Notes: a model not told the origin generated them from the letters alone. A DNA stretch of 64,000 nucleotides from Maribacter arcticus (GCF_900167935.1 NZ_FUYL01000014.1:1-64000), one strand, 5' to 3'; counted from the first letter of the stretch, positions 51,438 through 61,029 are shown. Numbers and translations are program-made.

Positions 51438-52028
51438 ATGTATAAAGTTTTTGTTAATGAATTGCCTTTGATTTTAACAAATAAGCTCTCCGAAACAGCA
51501 AATGGGGAGTATTTTCTACTAAATCAGGATTCTATACATGAGGCAATAAGGTCTTTGAAGAAAGGAAAGCTAGAATCAGCATACATCTACCACCCAAATC
51601 ATGAGGAAATTTTAAAGAAGTTTACTAAAGAAATTCCATTAGTAGTTGCCGCTGGGGGAGTAGTTACTAACGATGAAGGTAAGGTACTATTTATTTATAG
51701 AAATGATAAATGGGACTTGCCAAAAGGTAAATTAGATAAAGGCGAATCAATCGAAGATTGCGCCATTAGAGAAGTCGAGGAAGAAACGGGTGTTAAAGGA
51801 CTCAAAATTGAAAACTTTTTACGTACCACCTATCATATTTTTAAAAATAACGGAATAATTACGCTTAAACAAGTGCATTGGTATGCGATGAAGACCGATT
51901 ACACAGGCAAACTAAAGCCTGAAAAAAAGGAGGGAATCGTAAAAGTGAAATGGAAAGGTCCAGTTAAAATTCAAAAGGCGCTTTTAAATTCATACGCGAA
52001 TATTAAAATTTTGTTTGAAGGCGATTAG
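51438..52028 (+). CDS. Nudix hydrolase
   Basis: The 196-aa protein has a Nudix box at about residues 97-119 in the form GKLDKGE-x7-REVEEETGV, which binds the metal that hydrolyses nucleoside diphosphate derivatives. An 80-residue N-terminal extension precedes the domain. I prefer the ATG at 51438 (MYKVFVNEL); an alternative ATG at 51429 overlaps the pyrE start codon. The substrate is not predictable. Confidence 0.87.
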   Translation: MYKVFVNELPLILTNKLSETANGEYFLLNQDSIHEAIRSLKKGKLESAYIYHPNHEEILKKFTKEIPLVVAAGGVVTNDEGKVLFIYRNDKWDLPKGKLDKGESIEDCAIREVEEETGVKGLKIENFLRTTYHIFKNNGIITLKQVHWYAMKTDYTGKLKPEKKEGIVKVKWKGPVKIQKALLNSYANIKILFEGD

Positions 52029-52034
52029 TTTAAG

Positions 52035-52066
52035 TTTACAATATCCTATAAATAGGATATTGTAAA
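52035..52066. repeat. Perfect 15-bp palindromic hairpin at the end of the M14 peptidase gene
   Basis: Arms at 52035-52049 and 52052-52066 are perfectly complementary with a 2-nt AA centre. The left arm contains the M14 stop codon and the right arm encodes part of its C-terminus. No T run follows on either side, so a standard terminator is uncertain; it may still stop the convergent transcripts or be a processing signal. Confidence 0.7.
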
Positions 52067-53775
52067 TGTGCTTTCTCATAGAGATTACTTTGTTTAAACA
52101 ACCAATCTAACTGAAGATACCAGTTAGAGCTGAAATTCGCGTCTAGTTTCTTTTTGTTGAAGAACGTATTTTTTAGGACTGAATCATTTTCTAGCATTAA
52201 AAGTGCAGTATCTTCAAAAACATAAGGAGAAAAACCTTCTTTTTGCTGAAGAATAGTATCGAAGAAATTCCAATTAAAGAATGAATCTATAGCTGTGGGC
52301 TCTAAAGTTTCTAAAATATATCTAACTCCTGGTTGATTTGTTGGTACTACTATATCGCCAGAATGAAAATTTACATTGGTTTCAATTGAATTTATTGTAC
52401 TGTTATAGTGTAAGTAGTGACCTTCGTAAGGTGTTGAAACCGTTTGATAATCAACTATTTTGTATGCTTCAACCTTTATGATCGTGTCGTTTTTGAGAGT
52501 TGAATACGTTATATGGTTTAAATCTAATCTCTTAAAAACATTCTGCCACTGTTTGCCAATAACATAAGCTTTTGGGATTTTTATCGAATCTGATGCTTTA
52601 AAATAATCTTGATATGCTACTTCATTTTCAATTGGTATATCACGATTGAACTTTAACCGTGGTAACCCAGTCACTTTACTTATAATGGTATCTGCTTTAT
52701 ATCCTTTAAATATAAATTTAGATACTCTCGTTGTGTCTAGTTGCCATGCGATTGGATAATAATCATCTACCTTGAATGAGTTTAACGAATTATCGCGCAA
52801 AGATCTGATGTCGCTTCCATCTTTTTCAGTAATTGAAATCATTTTACACATTAGTTCATAAGTTCCTTCTACACGTTTGTCGTATGGCTTTAACATATGA
52901 GTTTCTACCATCATACCCAAAGTATTCCATAATGTAGTATAACCACTAGAGTATCTTGGGTAGTCCATGAATTGTTGAAACCCTAATTCTGGTGGTTTGT
53001 TGAAGACATTTACATAGGGTGTAATTTCCCAGTCAGATTTTAAAAGTGAATCTTTTAGCTGTGGCATTAACCTGTCATGAACATATTCTCCTAATTTTCC
53101 ACCTAGTTTATTATGTTGTGTAAATAAGTGGGTCAGTGTGTATTGATAATCTGCACCATTGCTTACATGATTATCAATAAAAACATCTGGATTAACAAGA
53201 TGGTATATTTGAGCAAACGTTTCAGCGTTTTTCGTATCTGTTTTAATAAAATCCCTATTGAGGTCATAATTTTTGGCATTACCTCTAAATCCATATTCTT
53301 TAGGTCCGTTTTGATTTGCCCTTGAGGTGCTATTTCGATTTAAAGAGCCGCCAATATTATAGATAGGTATGGTAGCTATGATAGTTTGTGTTGGAGTTTT
53401 TATTTTTTTACTTGCTAAATCTCGAAACAATAACATCGTGGCATCAATTCCGTCACTCTCGCCAGGGTGTATGCCGTTGTTAATAAGCATTAAGGTATGG
53501 TTTTCGCTTAATTTTTTAAAATCAAAATCGCCCTGTGGACTAAAGGTTACTAAATGCAAAGGTTTACCACTATCAGTCGTGCCAATAGTTTGCAAGTTTA
53601 TACTTGAAAATTCTTTAGATAGCTCAAGGTAGAATTCAACCACCTGTTCATAGGTAGCAGTTTCGGTCTTGTTCGAAATTTCGAAAGGAGTAGGGAAATC
53701 AGCTTTGGTATGGTCTGCTTTTTTCTCGCAAGAAATAAATAAAACCAATAGCAGTAATTGTTGTAGTATTCTCAT
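52036..53775 (-). CDS. M14 family zinc carboxypeptidase-like lipoprotein
   Basis: The 579-aa protein has a lipoprotein signal (LLLVLFISC) and an M14 metallopeptidase domain. The zinc ligands lie in NGIHPGESDG (HxxE) and IDNHVSNGADYQY (His). The segments YDLNRDFIK and TLGMMVETHML also fit. The C-terminal 230 residues form a beta-rich extension. It probably acts on peptidoglycan or other peptides from the outer membrane. A perfect hairpin overlaps its stop codon. Confidence 0.88.
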   Translation of the reverse strand: MRILQQLLLLVLFISCEKKADHTKADFPTPFEISNKTETATYEQVVEFYLELSKEFSSINLQTIGTTDSGKPLHLVTFSPQGDFDFKKLSENHTLMLINNGIHPGESDGIDATMLLFRDLASKKIKTPTQTIIATIPIYNIGGSLNRNSTSRANQNGPKEYGFRGNAKNYDLNRDFIKTDTKNAETFAQIYHLVNPDVFIDNHVSNGADYQYTLTHLFTQHNKLGGKLGEYVHDRLMPQLKDSLLKSDWEITPYVNVFNKPPELGFQQFMDYPRYSSGYTTLWNTLGMMVETHMLKPYDKRVEGTYELMCKMISITEKDGSDIRSLRDNSLNSFKVDDYYPIAWQLDTTRVSKFIFKGYKADTIISKVTGLPRLKFNRDIPIENEVAYQDYFKASDSIKIPKAYVIGKQWQNVFKRLDLNHITYSTLKNDTIIKVEAYKIVDYQTVSTPYEGHYLHYNSTINSIETNVNFHSGDIVVPTNQPGVRYILETLEPTAIDSFFNWNFFDTILQQKEGFSPYVFEDTALLMLENDSVLKNTFFNKKKLDANFSSNWYLQLDWLFKQSNLYEKAHLQYPIYRIL

Positions 53776-53841
53776 TGCCGAGCAAGTATTTTAAGATGTA
53801 AGCCTTTATTAACTTAGCTAAAATAATCAATACTTTATTGC

Positions 53842-54246
53842 TTATACAATTTTAGTAATTTCAGCAATTTTATCCCAATCAATTGGCTTTTGATTGAATG
53901 TGATTAAATGGTGACTTTTATTTTTATAAAAATCCCATTGTTTTTTATCAAAAGGGTCAATTGAAGATGTAACTATGTTGATTCTAATTTTGTCAGAAAT
54001 AGGAAGTTTTATAAAAACCTCCAAGAATTCCCAACCATCCATAATAGGCATGTTAATGTCTAAAAAGATAATTTGAGGAATTCGCTCTTTTTGTTCTAAC
54101 CTTTTCTTTATTCCATCGTATGCTAATAATCCATTACCATACGATATTATTGATTCACAATCTACTGTGCGAGAAATTAATTTGCGTAAGCCAAAAACTG
54201 TTATTGCGTCATCGTCAATTATAGTGATATCACTAATCTTTGTCAT
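53842..54246 (-). CDS. Single-domain response regulator
   Basis: The 134-aa protein is a lone receiver with the acidic pocket IIDDDAITVFGL, the phospho-acceptor Asp63 (IFLDINMPIMDGW), and the switch residues VTSSID and NQKPID (Lys). No output domain follows, so it must act by protein contact or phosphotransfer. It overlaps the PAS kinase gene by 14 bp, which marks the two as partners. Confidence 0.9.
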   Translation of the reverse strand: MTKISDITIIDDDAITVFGLRKLISRTVDCESIISYGNGLLAYDGIKKRLEQKERIPQIIFLDINMPIMDGWEFLEVFIKLPISDKIRINIVTSSIDPFDKKQWDFYKNKSHHLITFNQKPIDWDKIAEITKIV

Positions 54247-56086
54247 TAAAGAATATTTTAAATTCTGTTCCTTCTCCTACTTTACTAGTTACTTCTACTT
54301 TACCGTTCATTGCATCAATTTGATTTTTAGTAATATAAAGCCCAATTCCCTTGGCATCTTTATGCTCATGAAAGGTTTTGTACATACCAAATAATTTTTT
54401 ACCATACTTTTCAAGGTCTATGCCTAAGCCATTATCTGCAATCGTTAAGATAGAATAGTTGTTCTTTTTAACTGCACTTAAGGTTATAATTGGTTTTCTA
54501 TTGGGATCCTTATATCTAACAGAATTTGTTATGAAATTAGTTAAAATGTTATCTAAATAAGAAGGTACAGACTTTACATTAAAATTTGTAGGAATATTAT
54601 TTTTTATTGTTGCATTATTATTAAAAAGATATGAAATCAGATTTTGATTTACGCTTATCACTTTGTCGTGCAAGTTAATTTTTTGTTTTTCTATGTTGGT
54701 GTGAGTGTTAATAGAAATAACATCATTTAGATTGTCAAGTGTATCCAATAGATTATTAGAAGCTTCACTAAGCATTCCTATTATTCGAACCTTTTCCTCC
54801 TCATCGGGTTCGCTTTCTAAGAAGTTTAATAACATTGAAAAATTAGCTGAATGGGATCGTAAATTGTGAGAAACAATGTGAGCAAAATTCAGAAGTTTTT
54901 TATTCTGAATTGATGCTATATTAATGATATTTCTTAACTCAGACTCTTTCTCTTTTAGTTTAGAAATATCTAAGCTAATACCTACAAGGCCATAAGCAAT
55001 TCCTTTATTATTAAGTAGGGGTATTTTTGAGCTAAGAAAGGACGTTTCTTTGCCATCTAATTTTATGTTTATAGTTTCTTTGCCAATAACAGGTTTTAAT
55101 GTGCTCATTACCCTTAAGTCTTCTTCTCGCGACTTAATTGCTGATTCTTTAGGATACAATTCAAAATCACTTTTCCCTAAAATATCTTCAGGGTTATCAA
55201 CTCCTAAAAACTCACATTCAGCTTTATTAACTAAAATTTTTCTAGATTCGGTATCCTTTATATAAACATTGACCGGCAAGTTATCGATTAATGTTCTCAA
55301 TAATTTTTCATTATCCAAAGATTTGATGTCAGCCTCAACTTGGTTATGAATATCTTGAAATGTACCCACTAAGCCAACCAATTCACCTTTGTTATAAACG
55401 GGTTTACCACTGGCCATAACCCATTTTTCGTTACCATTAGCTGTTATAATCTGTAATTTTAAATTACTCCATGCCTTACCATTATCTTGAGCTTCGAAAA
55501 GAGCCATAGAGATGGCATTTCTGCTGTGACCTTCTTTATAATAGAATAGTGCGTTCTCAATGTTAGGTTTAAAATGCGGAGGAACCTCATGTATTGCCTT
55601 CGTTGTAGTGCACCAAGTAAGTTTATTGTCTTTTAAATCATATTCCCATCGACCAATTTTGGTTATTTCAGCTTGCTGCTGTAACTGCAGGTCTTTCTTC
55701 CTTAATTCTATTTCGTTATTGATAGAATCGGTTATATCATATAATTGAATAATAGCGCCAACAATATTCTCATCAGAATCATACCAAGGTGCATTTGACC
55801 ACTCAAACCATAATTCTTCTTCATTAATATTCTTTGTTTTATGAATACCCATAGGCTGAGCATTTCCTTTAAAACAATTTTCTAATACCATTTTCCATTT
55901 AGGACTTAGGTGTGGGAAAAGTTTAAATAAGCTTTTAGATTTATAGTTCTCGCTATTATTGCTAAATATGCTCTTCCATTTATTGGATGTATGAACAATA
56001 TTATAATCAGTATCAATAAAAGCCGTTGGTGTAGGCAATTGATTAATTATGTACGAGGTATTTAATGTTAGGGGGACTTTTATCAT
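54233..56086 (-). CDS. PAS domain sensor histidine kinase (soluble)
   Basis: The 617-aa protein has no membrane helix. It carries three PAS domains (about residues 13-120, 140-250 and 260-378), a dimerisation helix with His407 (IVSHNLRSHSANF) and a HATPase domain (NFITNSVRYKD, DNGLGIDLEKYG, GIGLYITKNQID). The SHNLRS-type H-box is common in Bacteroidota PAS kinases. It should sense a cytosolic or redox cue, and the overlapping single-domain regulator is its likely receiver. A decayed copy of its N-terminal part lies upstream at 56160-56745. Confidence 0.92.
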   Translation of the reverse strand: MIKVPLTLNTSYIINQLPTPTAFIDTDYNIVHTSNKWKSIFSNNSENYKSKSLFKLFPHLSPKWKMVLENCFKGNAQPMGIHKTKNINEEELWFEWSNAPWYDSDENIVGAIIQLYDITDSINNEIELRKKDLQLQQQAEITKIGRWEYDLKDNKLTWCTTTKAIHEVPPHFKPNIENALFYYKEGHSRNAISMALFEAQDNGKAWSNLKLQIITANGNEKWVMASGKPVYNKGELVGLVGTFQDIHNQVEADIKSLDNEKLLRTLIDNLPVNVYIKDTESRKILVNKAECEFLGVDNPEDILGKSDFELYPKESAIKSREEDLRVMSTLKPVIGKETINIKLDGKETSFLSSKIPLLNNKGIAYGLVGISLDISKLKEKESELRNIINIASIQNKKLLNFAHIVSHNLRSHSANFSMLLNFLESEPDEEEKVRIIGMLSEASNNLLDTLDNLNDVISINTHTNIEKQKINLHDKVISVNQNLISYLFNNNATIKNNIPTNFNVKSVPSYLDNILTNFITNSVRYKDPNRKPIITLSAVKKNNYSILTIADNGLGIDLEKYGKKLFGMYKTFHEHKDAKGIGLYITKNQIDAMNGKVEVTSKVGEGTEFKIFFNDKD

Positions 56087-56159
56087 ACCGATGTAATTTC
56101 TTACAATAATAAGAGTAAAGTGGAGGTTAGGAGTATAATTGTTGTGAATTAGTAAATTA

Positions 56160-56745
56160 TCGTTGTATAAGTTAATTTAATCTGCTTATTCGTCAGGTTT
56201 TAATATTTTTTATTGAAATATATTTTGAAAGTTGGCTCGTAGTCTTCTGATACTCCATATATTTTATTAACTACTGTTGTTCAGTGTAATGTTTCACTCT
56301 CTACATCGTAATCCCAGCTTTTAATTTTTGTGACAGCGCTTTTTTGATTGAGTATTTGTTTGGTCTTACTGAGTTTTAATTCAAGCTCATGCGTTTTTGA
56401 AATTGATTCTACTTTTATTATCGCACTTATTATGTTACCACAACCATCTTTCCAAGGGTTAAGGTGTTAAATAGAATCGTTTGAAGAATAATTACAATTT
56501 TTTGAATTATACTTAAACTTAATATCCCTTAAACCATCTAAGCTATATTCTAAATGTGTCTTTAACTCTTCAGCTAGTTCAGGAAATAATTCAATAAAAT
56601 TTTGACTTTCTATTTGGTCTAGGTTAATTGAAAACTTGCTTGCCATCTAGGTGAAGCACTTATAAGTTTAAAATTTGTATCAATTATAGCTATAGAAGAA
56701 GGGATTTGCACAATCCAATCTAATGAAAATGAAAGGCTTTATTTA
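56160..56745 (-). pseudogene. Decayed PAS-kinase fragment (N-terminal remnant)
   Basis: Translation of the minus strand gives recognisable PAS sequence: WIVQIPSSIAIIDTNFKLIS, then after a frame change NFIELFPELAEELKTHLEYS, then after a stop PWKDGCGNIISAI and LKLSKTKQILNQKSAVTKIKS. These align in order with residues 13-170 of the intact PAS kinase (54233-56086), for example PWYDSDENIVGAI and LQLQQQAEITKIGRW. I count one frameshift and several in-frame stops, and no start or kinase domain. It is a remnant of a duplicated or ancestral neighbour kinase. Confidence 0.75.
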
Positions 56746-56875
56746 ATTCAAATACATAGAAAGAATTTTCTTATTAATTCATAGGAATATTCTAACTAAT
56801 CATATGTAATTGTTGTGATTTTATCTAAAATTGTTGTTGAAAATCACTTATGTGTTGTGCAATTAAACTGAAAAT
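56746..56875. other. Non-coding gap (no feature recognised)
   Basis: AT-rich sequence between the PAS-kinase remnant and coaD. I see no terminator hairpin, RNA gene or open frame in it. Together with the pseudogene it makes the longest gap in the window without an intact gene, 56087-56875. Confidence 0.6.
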
Positions 56876-57328
56876 CTATTTTCTTACAGAATCTGGTACT
56901 AAGCCTGTGTAGTCTCCATTATTGCGAATTACATCTCTTACAATAGAAGAGCTAATGTATGATTTGCCCGATGAAGTCAATAAAAATACGGTTTCTATCT
57001 CTGACAATTTTCTGTTCGTATGTGCAATTGCTTTCTCAAATTCAAAATCCGCAGGATTTCTTAGACCTCTCAAAATAAAATTGGCATCCTCTTTCTTACA
57101 AAAATCTACTGTTAAACCTTGGTATGTTTTCACTTTAATTGAAGCTTCGTCTTTAAAAGCCTCTTCAATAAATTGCATTCGTTTTTCTAAACTGAACATA
57201 TATTTTTTGTCGGCATTTTTTCCTATAGCAATAATTATTTCGTCGAATAGAGTTATACCTCGCATGATAATATCATGATGGCCTAATGTTAAAGGGTCGA
57301 AAGAACCAGGGAAGATTGCGCGTCTCAT
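56876..57328 (-). CDS. coaD: Phosphopantetheine adenylyltransferase
   Basis: The 150-aa protein makes dephospho-CoA from 4'-phosphopantetheine and ATP. The nucleotidyltransferase motif GSFDPLTLGHHDII and the C-terminal YISSSIVRDVIRNNGD are present, with the substrate-binding LRGLRNPADFEFEKAIAHTNR. It follows ddl by 31 bp on the same strand and probably shares its transcript. Confidence 0.95.
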   Translation of the reverse strand: MRRAIFPGSFDPLTLGHHDIIMRGITLFDEIIIAIGKNADKKYMFSLEKRMQFIEEAFKDEASIKVKTYQGLTVDFCKKEDANFILRGLRNPADFEFEKAIAHTNRKLSEIETVFLLTSSGKSYISSSIVRDVIRNNGDYTGLVPDSVRK

Positions 57329-57359
57329 AGAAAGGTTTTACTTTTTAAATATAACTATT

Positions 57360-58334
57360 TTAAGACAATGCCTCTTTAATGGCGTGTTCAAATAACATAC
57401 CTAGTTCAATACCAGCTGCTTTAGCTTGTTGGGGTAATATGCTGGCGGTCGTTAAACCTGGTGTTGTATTCATTTCTAATAAGAAAGGATCGTCGCCAAT
57501 GAATATGAATTCACTTCTCGAAAAACCTGTCATCTTAAGTACATCGTATATTTTTTTAGCTACTGCTGTGACTTTTTCTAGCTGAGTTTTATTAATTCTT
57601 GCTGGTGTAATTTCTTGTGACTTGCCTTCGTATTTAGCTTCGTAATCAAAGAAATCATTTTCAGTGACAATTTCTGTAATAGGAAAAACTGTTGTTTCGC
57701 CTTTCAGTTTTAGAACGCCCACAGAAACTTCTGTACCTTCAAGAAAACCTTCTATGATTATTTCATCATCCTCTTTGTAAGCTGTTTCTATGGCACTTTT
57801 TAATTCTTCTTTTTTATAGACTTTAGTGATACCATAACTACTACCAGATTTATTTGCTTTCACAAAACAAGGAAGTTTCACCTTATTAATAATATCGGTC
57901 TCATTAATTTCATCACCTAAATTCAAATAATAAGAAGGTGCCGATTTAATGCCATAGGGTTTAAGAACACTTAATAAATCTCTTTTGTTAAAAGTCAGTG
58001 CGGCTTGATAAAAGTTACAAGAGGTATGCTTAATGCCTAATAATTCAAAATAAGCTTGCATTAGTCCGTCCTCACCTGGCGAACCATGTATAGCGTTAAA
58101 AACGCAATCAAATTTTATTGAGCTTCCGTTCAAGGGTATTGAAAAATCATTGCGATCAATCATAGTCTCTTTATCAGAATCATCTACGTAAACCCATTTG
58201 TTTTTGAAAATATGAATTCTAAAAAGGTTGAATTTGTCTTTATTCAAATAATTATAGACCACGTTACCACTATTAAGCGATATTTTATATTCGCTAGAAT
58301 AACCGCCCATTATAATTGCAATATTTTTTTTCAT
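57360..58334 (-). CDS. ddl: D-alanine--D-alanine ligase
   Basis: The 324-aa ATP-grasp enzyme joins two D-alanines for peptidoglycan. It has GGYSSEYKISLNSG, NAIHGSPGEDG, VKANKSGSSYG, EGFLEGTEVSVGVL and the metal-binding LLEMNTTPGLT. Length fits Ddl. It stands first in the ddl-coaD unit and is divergent from the PASTA gene. Confidence 0.95.
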   Translation of the reverse strand: MKKNIAIIMGGYSSEYKISLNSGNVVYNYLNKDKFNLFRIHIFKNKWVYVDDSDKETMIDRNDFSIPLNGSSIKFDCVFNAIHGSPGEDGLMQAYFELLGIKHTSCNFYQAALTFNKRDLLSVLKPYGIKSAPSYYLNLGDEINETDIINKVKLPCFVKANKSGSSYGITKVYKKEELKSAIETAYKEDDEIIIEGFLEGTEVSVGVLKLKGETTVFPITEIVTENDFFDYEAKYEGKSQEITPARINKTQLEKVTAVAKKIYDVLKMTGFSRSEFIFIGDDPFLLEMNTTPGLTTASILPQQAKAAGIELGMLFEHAIKEALS

Positions 58335-58481
58335 TTGTATGGTCTATAAAGAAAGTTAGAACAAAGATGAAGTATTGATATAAAATAAAAAAGAAAACTA
58401 AGTGCATTAATACAAACAATATTGATTTTGGTAATGAAGTAACTATAAACCGAAGCGGCTAAATGGTATGAGGGCATTTAC

Positions 58482-58489
58482 TATATTTG
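58482..58489 (+). promoter_or_regulatory. Candidate -7 element (TATATTTG) of the PASTA-rluD operon
   Basis: An exact TAnnTTTG match, 18 nt upstream of the ATG at 58508. It overlaps the alternative upstream start at 58487, which supports the ATG at 58508. No TTG at the usual -33 distance. Confidence 0.45.
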
Positions 58490-58507
58490 TGGGGTCAAAT
58501 AATAAGT

Positions 58508-59098
58508 ATGAGGAATTTTTTCAATTTTTTAAAAAGTAAGACATTTTTAATTCAATTAGGTCTTGCGTTGTTGGTATTGGTAGTTACGGTTTTTCTTGTG
58601 TTGAGATATCTTAACAGCACTACAAATCATGGTGAATTTGTTGAAGTGCCAGATTTTTCTAAAAAGTCGGTTATGGATATGCGAAAATCGATTGAAGAAG
58701 CCGGACTTAGATATGAAGTGTTAGATTCTGCTAGTTATAATCCAGATTACCCGAGATTTTCTATAATAACTCAAGATCCAGTAGCAGGAGCTAAAGTAAA
58801 GACAAATAGAAAAATATATTTAACGGTTAATCCTTCAGGATATAAAAAGGTTACGGTGCCAAAAATAATACAAGTAACTAAACGTAATGCTTCTTCAATG
58901 TTGAAAGCAGTAGGTTTAGATGTGGAACGTGTAACCTACGTAGACGAATTAGGAAAAGACATGGTTTATCAATTAAAGTTTAAAGGAAAGTATATAAAAC
59001 CTGGAGATAAACTACCTAAAACATCAAAGATAGAATTGATTTGTGGAAATGGCGCCATAACTGAACGTGCCATCATAAAAGCTGAATCAGAACAATAA
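58508..59098 (+). CDS. PASTA domain-containing membrane protein
   Basis: From the ATG at 58508 the protein has 196 residues: an N-terminal membrane helix (about 13-35), then two PASTA-type repeats (VEVPDFSKKSVMDMRKSIEEAGL and VTVPKIIQVTKRNASSMLKAVGL), about residues 45-110 and 115-185. PASTA domains can bind peptidoglycan fragments. In Bacteroidota this gene commonly sits between ddl and rluD as here; no kinase domain is attached. The gene runs directly into rluD (no gap). Confidence 0.9.
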   Translation: MRNFFNFLKSKTFLIQLGLALLVLVVTVFLVLRYLNSTTNHGEFVEVPDFSKKSVMDMRKSIEEAGLRYEVLDSASYNPDYPRFSIITQDPVAGAKVKTNRKIYLTVNPSGYKKVTVPKIIQVTKRNASSMLKAVGLDVERVTYVDELGKDMVYQLKFKGKYIKPGDKLPKTSKIELICGNGAITERAIIKAESEQ

Positions 59099-60127
59099 AT
59101 GGAGAATATAGAGCAACCGGAGAATGAAGATGGTGAACTTTTTGAACATTACCGCTTTGTAGCTTCTAAAGGACAAGTACCCTTAAGAGTAGATAAATTT
59201 TTAATGAATTTCATTGAAAATGCTACTAGAAATAAAATTCAGCAATCTGCAAAAGAAGGCCATGTTTGGGTAAATGATGAGATTGTAAAATCGAATTATA
59301 AGGTTAAGGCAGGTGATGAGGTAAAGGTGTTGTTTGAGCACCCGCCACATGAATTTTTATTGGTTCCTGAAGATATTCCATTAGATATTGTTTATGAAGA
59401 CGATGTGTTATTGGTTGTCAATAAACCAGCAGGTATGGTAGTTCACCCAGGTCATGGTAATTATTCTGGAACTTTAATAAATGCACTTATTTTTCATTCA
59501 GATAATTTACCGGCAAATAGTAACGAAAGACCTGGTTTGGTTCACCGAATAGATAAGGACACGTCTGGGTTATTAGTAGTAGCAAAGACTGAGGCGGCTA
59601 TGACCCATTTAGCAAAGCAGTTCTTTGATAAGACATCTGAACGTGAATACATCGCTTTAGTTTGGGGTAATATTGAGGAAGATGAAGGCACTGTAGTTGG
59701 TCATGTAGGCCGAAACCCTAAGAATCGATTGCAAATGCATGTTTTTCCAGAAGGTGAAGAAGGTAAAGAAGCAGTTACCCATTTTAAAGTACTTGAACGA
59801 TTGGGGTATGTAACCTTAGTTTCTTGTAAATTAGAAACAGGTAGAACACATCAAATTCGTGTTCACATGAAATATATTGGTCACACATTATTTAATGATG
59901 AACGATATGGTGGGGATAAAATTTTAAAGGGAACAACATTTACAAAGTACAAGCAATTTGTAGATAATACTTTTAAATTATTACCAAGACAAGCATTGCA
60001 TGCTAAGACTTTGGGCTTTATTCACCCTGTTACTGGTGAGCACATGAGTTTTGATTCTGTAGTGCCAGAAGATATGATAAATGCAATAGAGAAATGGCGT
60101 AACTATAGTAAGGGCAGTATAGAATAA
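59099..60127 (+). CDS. rluD: 23S rRNA pseudouridine synthase (RluA/RluD family)
   Basis: The 342-aa protein has an N-terminal S4 RNA-binding domain (about residues 28-85: LRVDKFLMNFIENATRNKIQ) and the RluA catalytic core with Asp152 in HRIDKDTSGLLVVAKT. The later LETGRTHQIRVHMKYIGHT is also typical. It converts uridines of 23S rRNA to pseudouridine. It begins on the base after the PASTA stop codon, so both genes are coupled. Confidence 0.94.
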   Translation: MENIEQPENEDGELFEHYRFVASKGQVPLRVDKFLMNFIENATRNKIQQSAKEGHVWVNDEIVKSNYKVKAGDEVKVLFEHPPHEFLLVPEDIPLDIVYEDDVLLVVNKPAGMVVHPGHGNYSGTLINALIFHSDNLPANSNERPGLVHRIDKDTSGLLVVAKTEAAMTHLAKQFFDKTSEREYIALVWGNIEEDEGTVVGHVGRNPKNRLQMHVFPEGEEGKEAVTHFKVLERLGYVTLVSCKLETGRTHQIRVHMKYIGHTLFNDERYGGDKILKGTTFTKYKQFVDNTFKLLPRQALHAKTLGFIHPVTGEHMSFDSVVPEDMINAIEKWRNYSKGSIE

Positions 60128-60191
60128 GATTCTTCGATAACGCTATTTAAACTCTTTTTTATCTTTCGTAGGTCTTCCTACAATTCCTTTT

Positions 60192-60199
60192 TATTTTTG
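60192..60199 (+). promoter_or_regulatory. Candidate -7 element (TATTTTTG) of yaaA
   Basis: An exact TAnnTTTG match, 21 nt upstream of the ATG at 60221. It overlaps the alternative start at 60197, which it argues against. Confidence 0.4.
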
Positions 60200-60220
60200 G
60201 GTCTATTTAAAAATTGCACT

Positions 60221-60982
60221 ATGAAAATTGTTATTTCACCGGCTAAATCATTGAATTACGAAAGTGAACTTCCAACTACTAAATATACATCGCCCGAGTT
60301 TATTGATGATGCTGAGAAGCTGAACAAGCTTTTGGCTAAGAAAAAGCCAAAAGTGCTAGCTGAGCTAATGTCTATTTCAGATAATTTGGCGCAATTAAAT
60401 TGGCAACGAAATCAAGATTTCGAAACTCCGTTTACTCCTGAAAATTCCAGACAGGCTATTTATGCTTTTAATGGTGATGTGTATCAAGGTTTAGATGCGT
60501 ATACGTTATCGGAAGATAAAATAGAGCGTCTGCAAAAAATACTTCGAATTCTATCTGGTCAGTATGGTATCTTAAGACCGCTCGATTTAATGCAACCCTA
60601 TCGATTAGAAATGGGAACGTCTTTAAAGGTCGGTAGAAAGAAAAATCTCTATGAATATTGGGGTAATAGACTTACCGAACATTTAAACAATGAAATGGAA
60701 GAGGGCGAGTTACTTGTTAATTTGGCAAGTAATGAATACTATAGTGCTTTGAAACCAAAGAATATACGTGCAGAAATTATTACGCCCATATTTAAAGACT
60801 GGAAGAATGATAAATTAAAAATTATTAGTTTTTTTGCTAAAAAGGCAAGAGGCTCTATGGTGCGATATATTTTAGATTCTAACGCGAATACCTTAGAAGA
60901 TATTAAATGTTTCAATTTAGATGATTACGAATTCAGTCAAGAGCATACCATAAAGCAAAACGAACCTGTATTTATTAGATAA
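60221..60982 (+). CDS. yaaA: Peroxide stress protein YaaA (DUF328)
   Basis: From the ATG at 60221 the protein has 253 residues. The family start [15 protein letters not shown], the central [15 protein letters not shown] and [21 protein letters not shown], and the final [16 protein letters not shown] are all visible. In E. coli YaaA limits free iron under hydrogen peroxide stress. The protein is monocistronic here. Confidence 0.95.
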   Translation: MKIVISPAKSLNYESELPTTKYTSPEFIDDAEKLNKLLAKKKPKVLAELMSISDNLAQLNWQRNQDFETPFTPENSRQAIYAFNGDVYQGLDAYTLSEDKIERLQKILRILSGQYGILRPLDLMQPYRLEMGTSLKVGRKKNLYEYWGNRLTEHLNNEMEEGELLVNLASNEYYSALKPKNIRAEIITPIFKDWKNDKLKIISFFAKKARGSMVRYILDSNANTLEDIKCFNLDDYEFSQEHTIKQNEPVFIR

Positions 60983-61029
60983 AATATTATCTACTGTTCT
61001 ACGTTATTAGATATACTTAAATAGCGCAT

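Noticed and set aside
56087-56875. Possible non-coding RNA in the long gap
   Set aside because: Protein similarity to the adjacent PAS kinase across two frames explains most of it; no conserved hairpin or terminator is seen.
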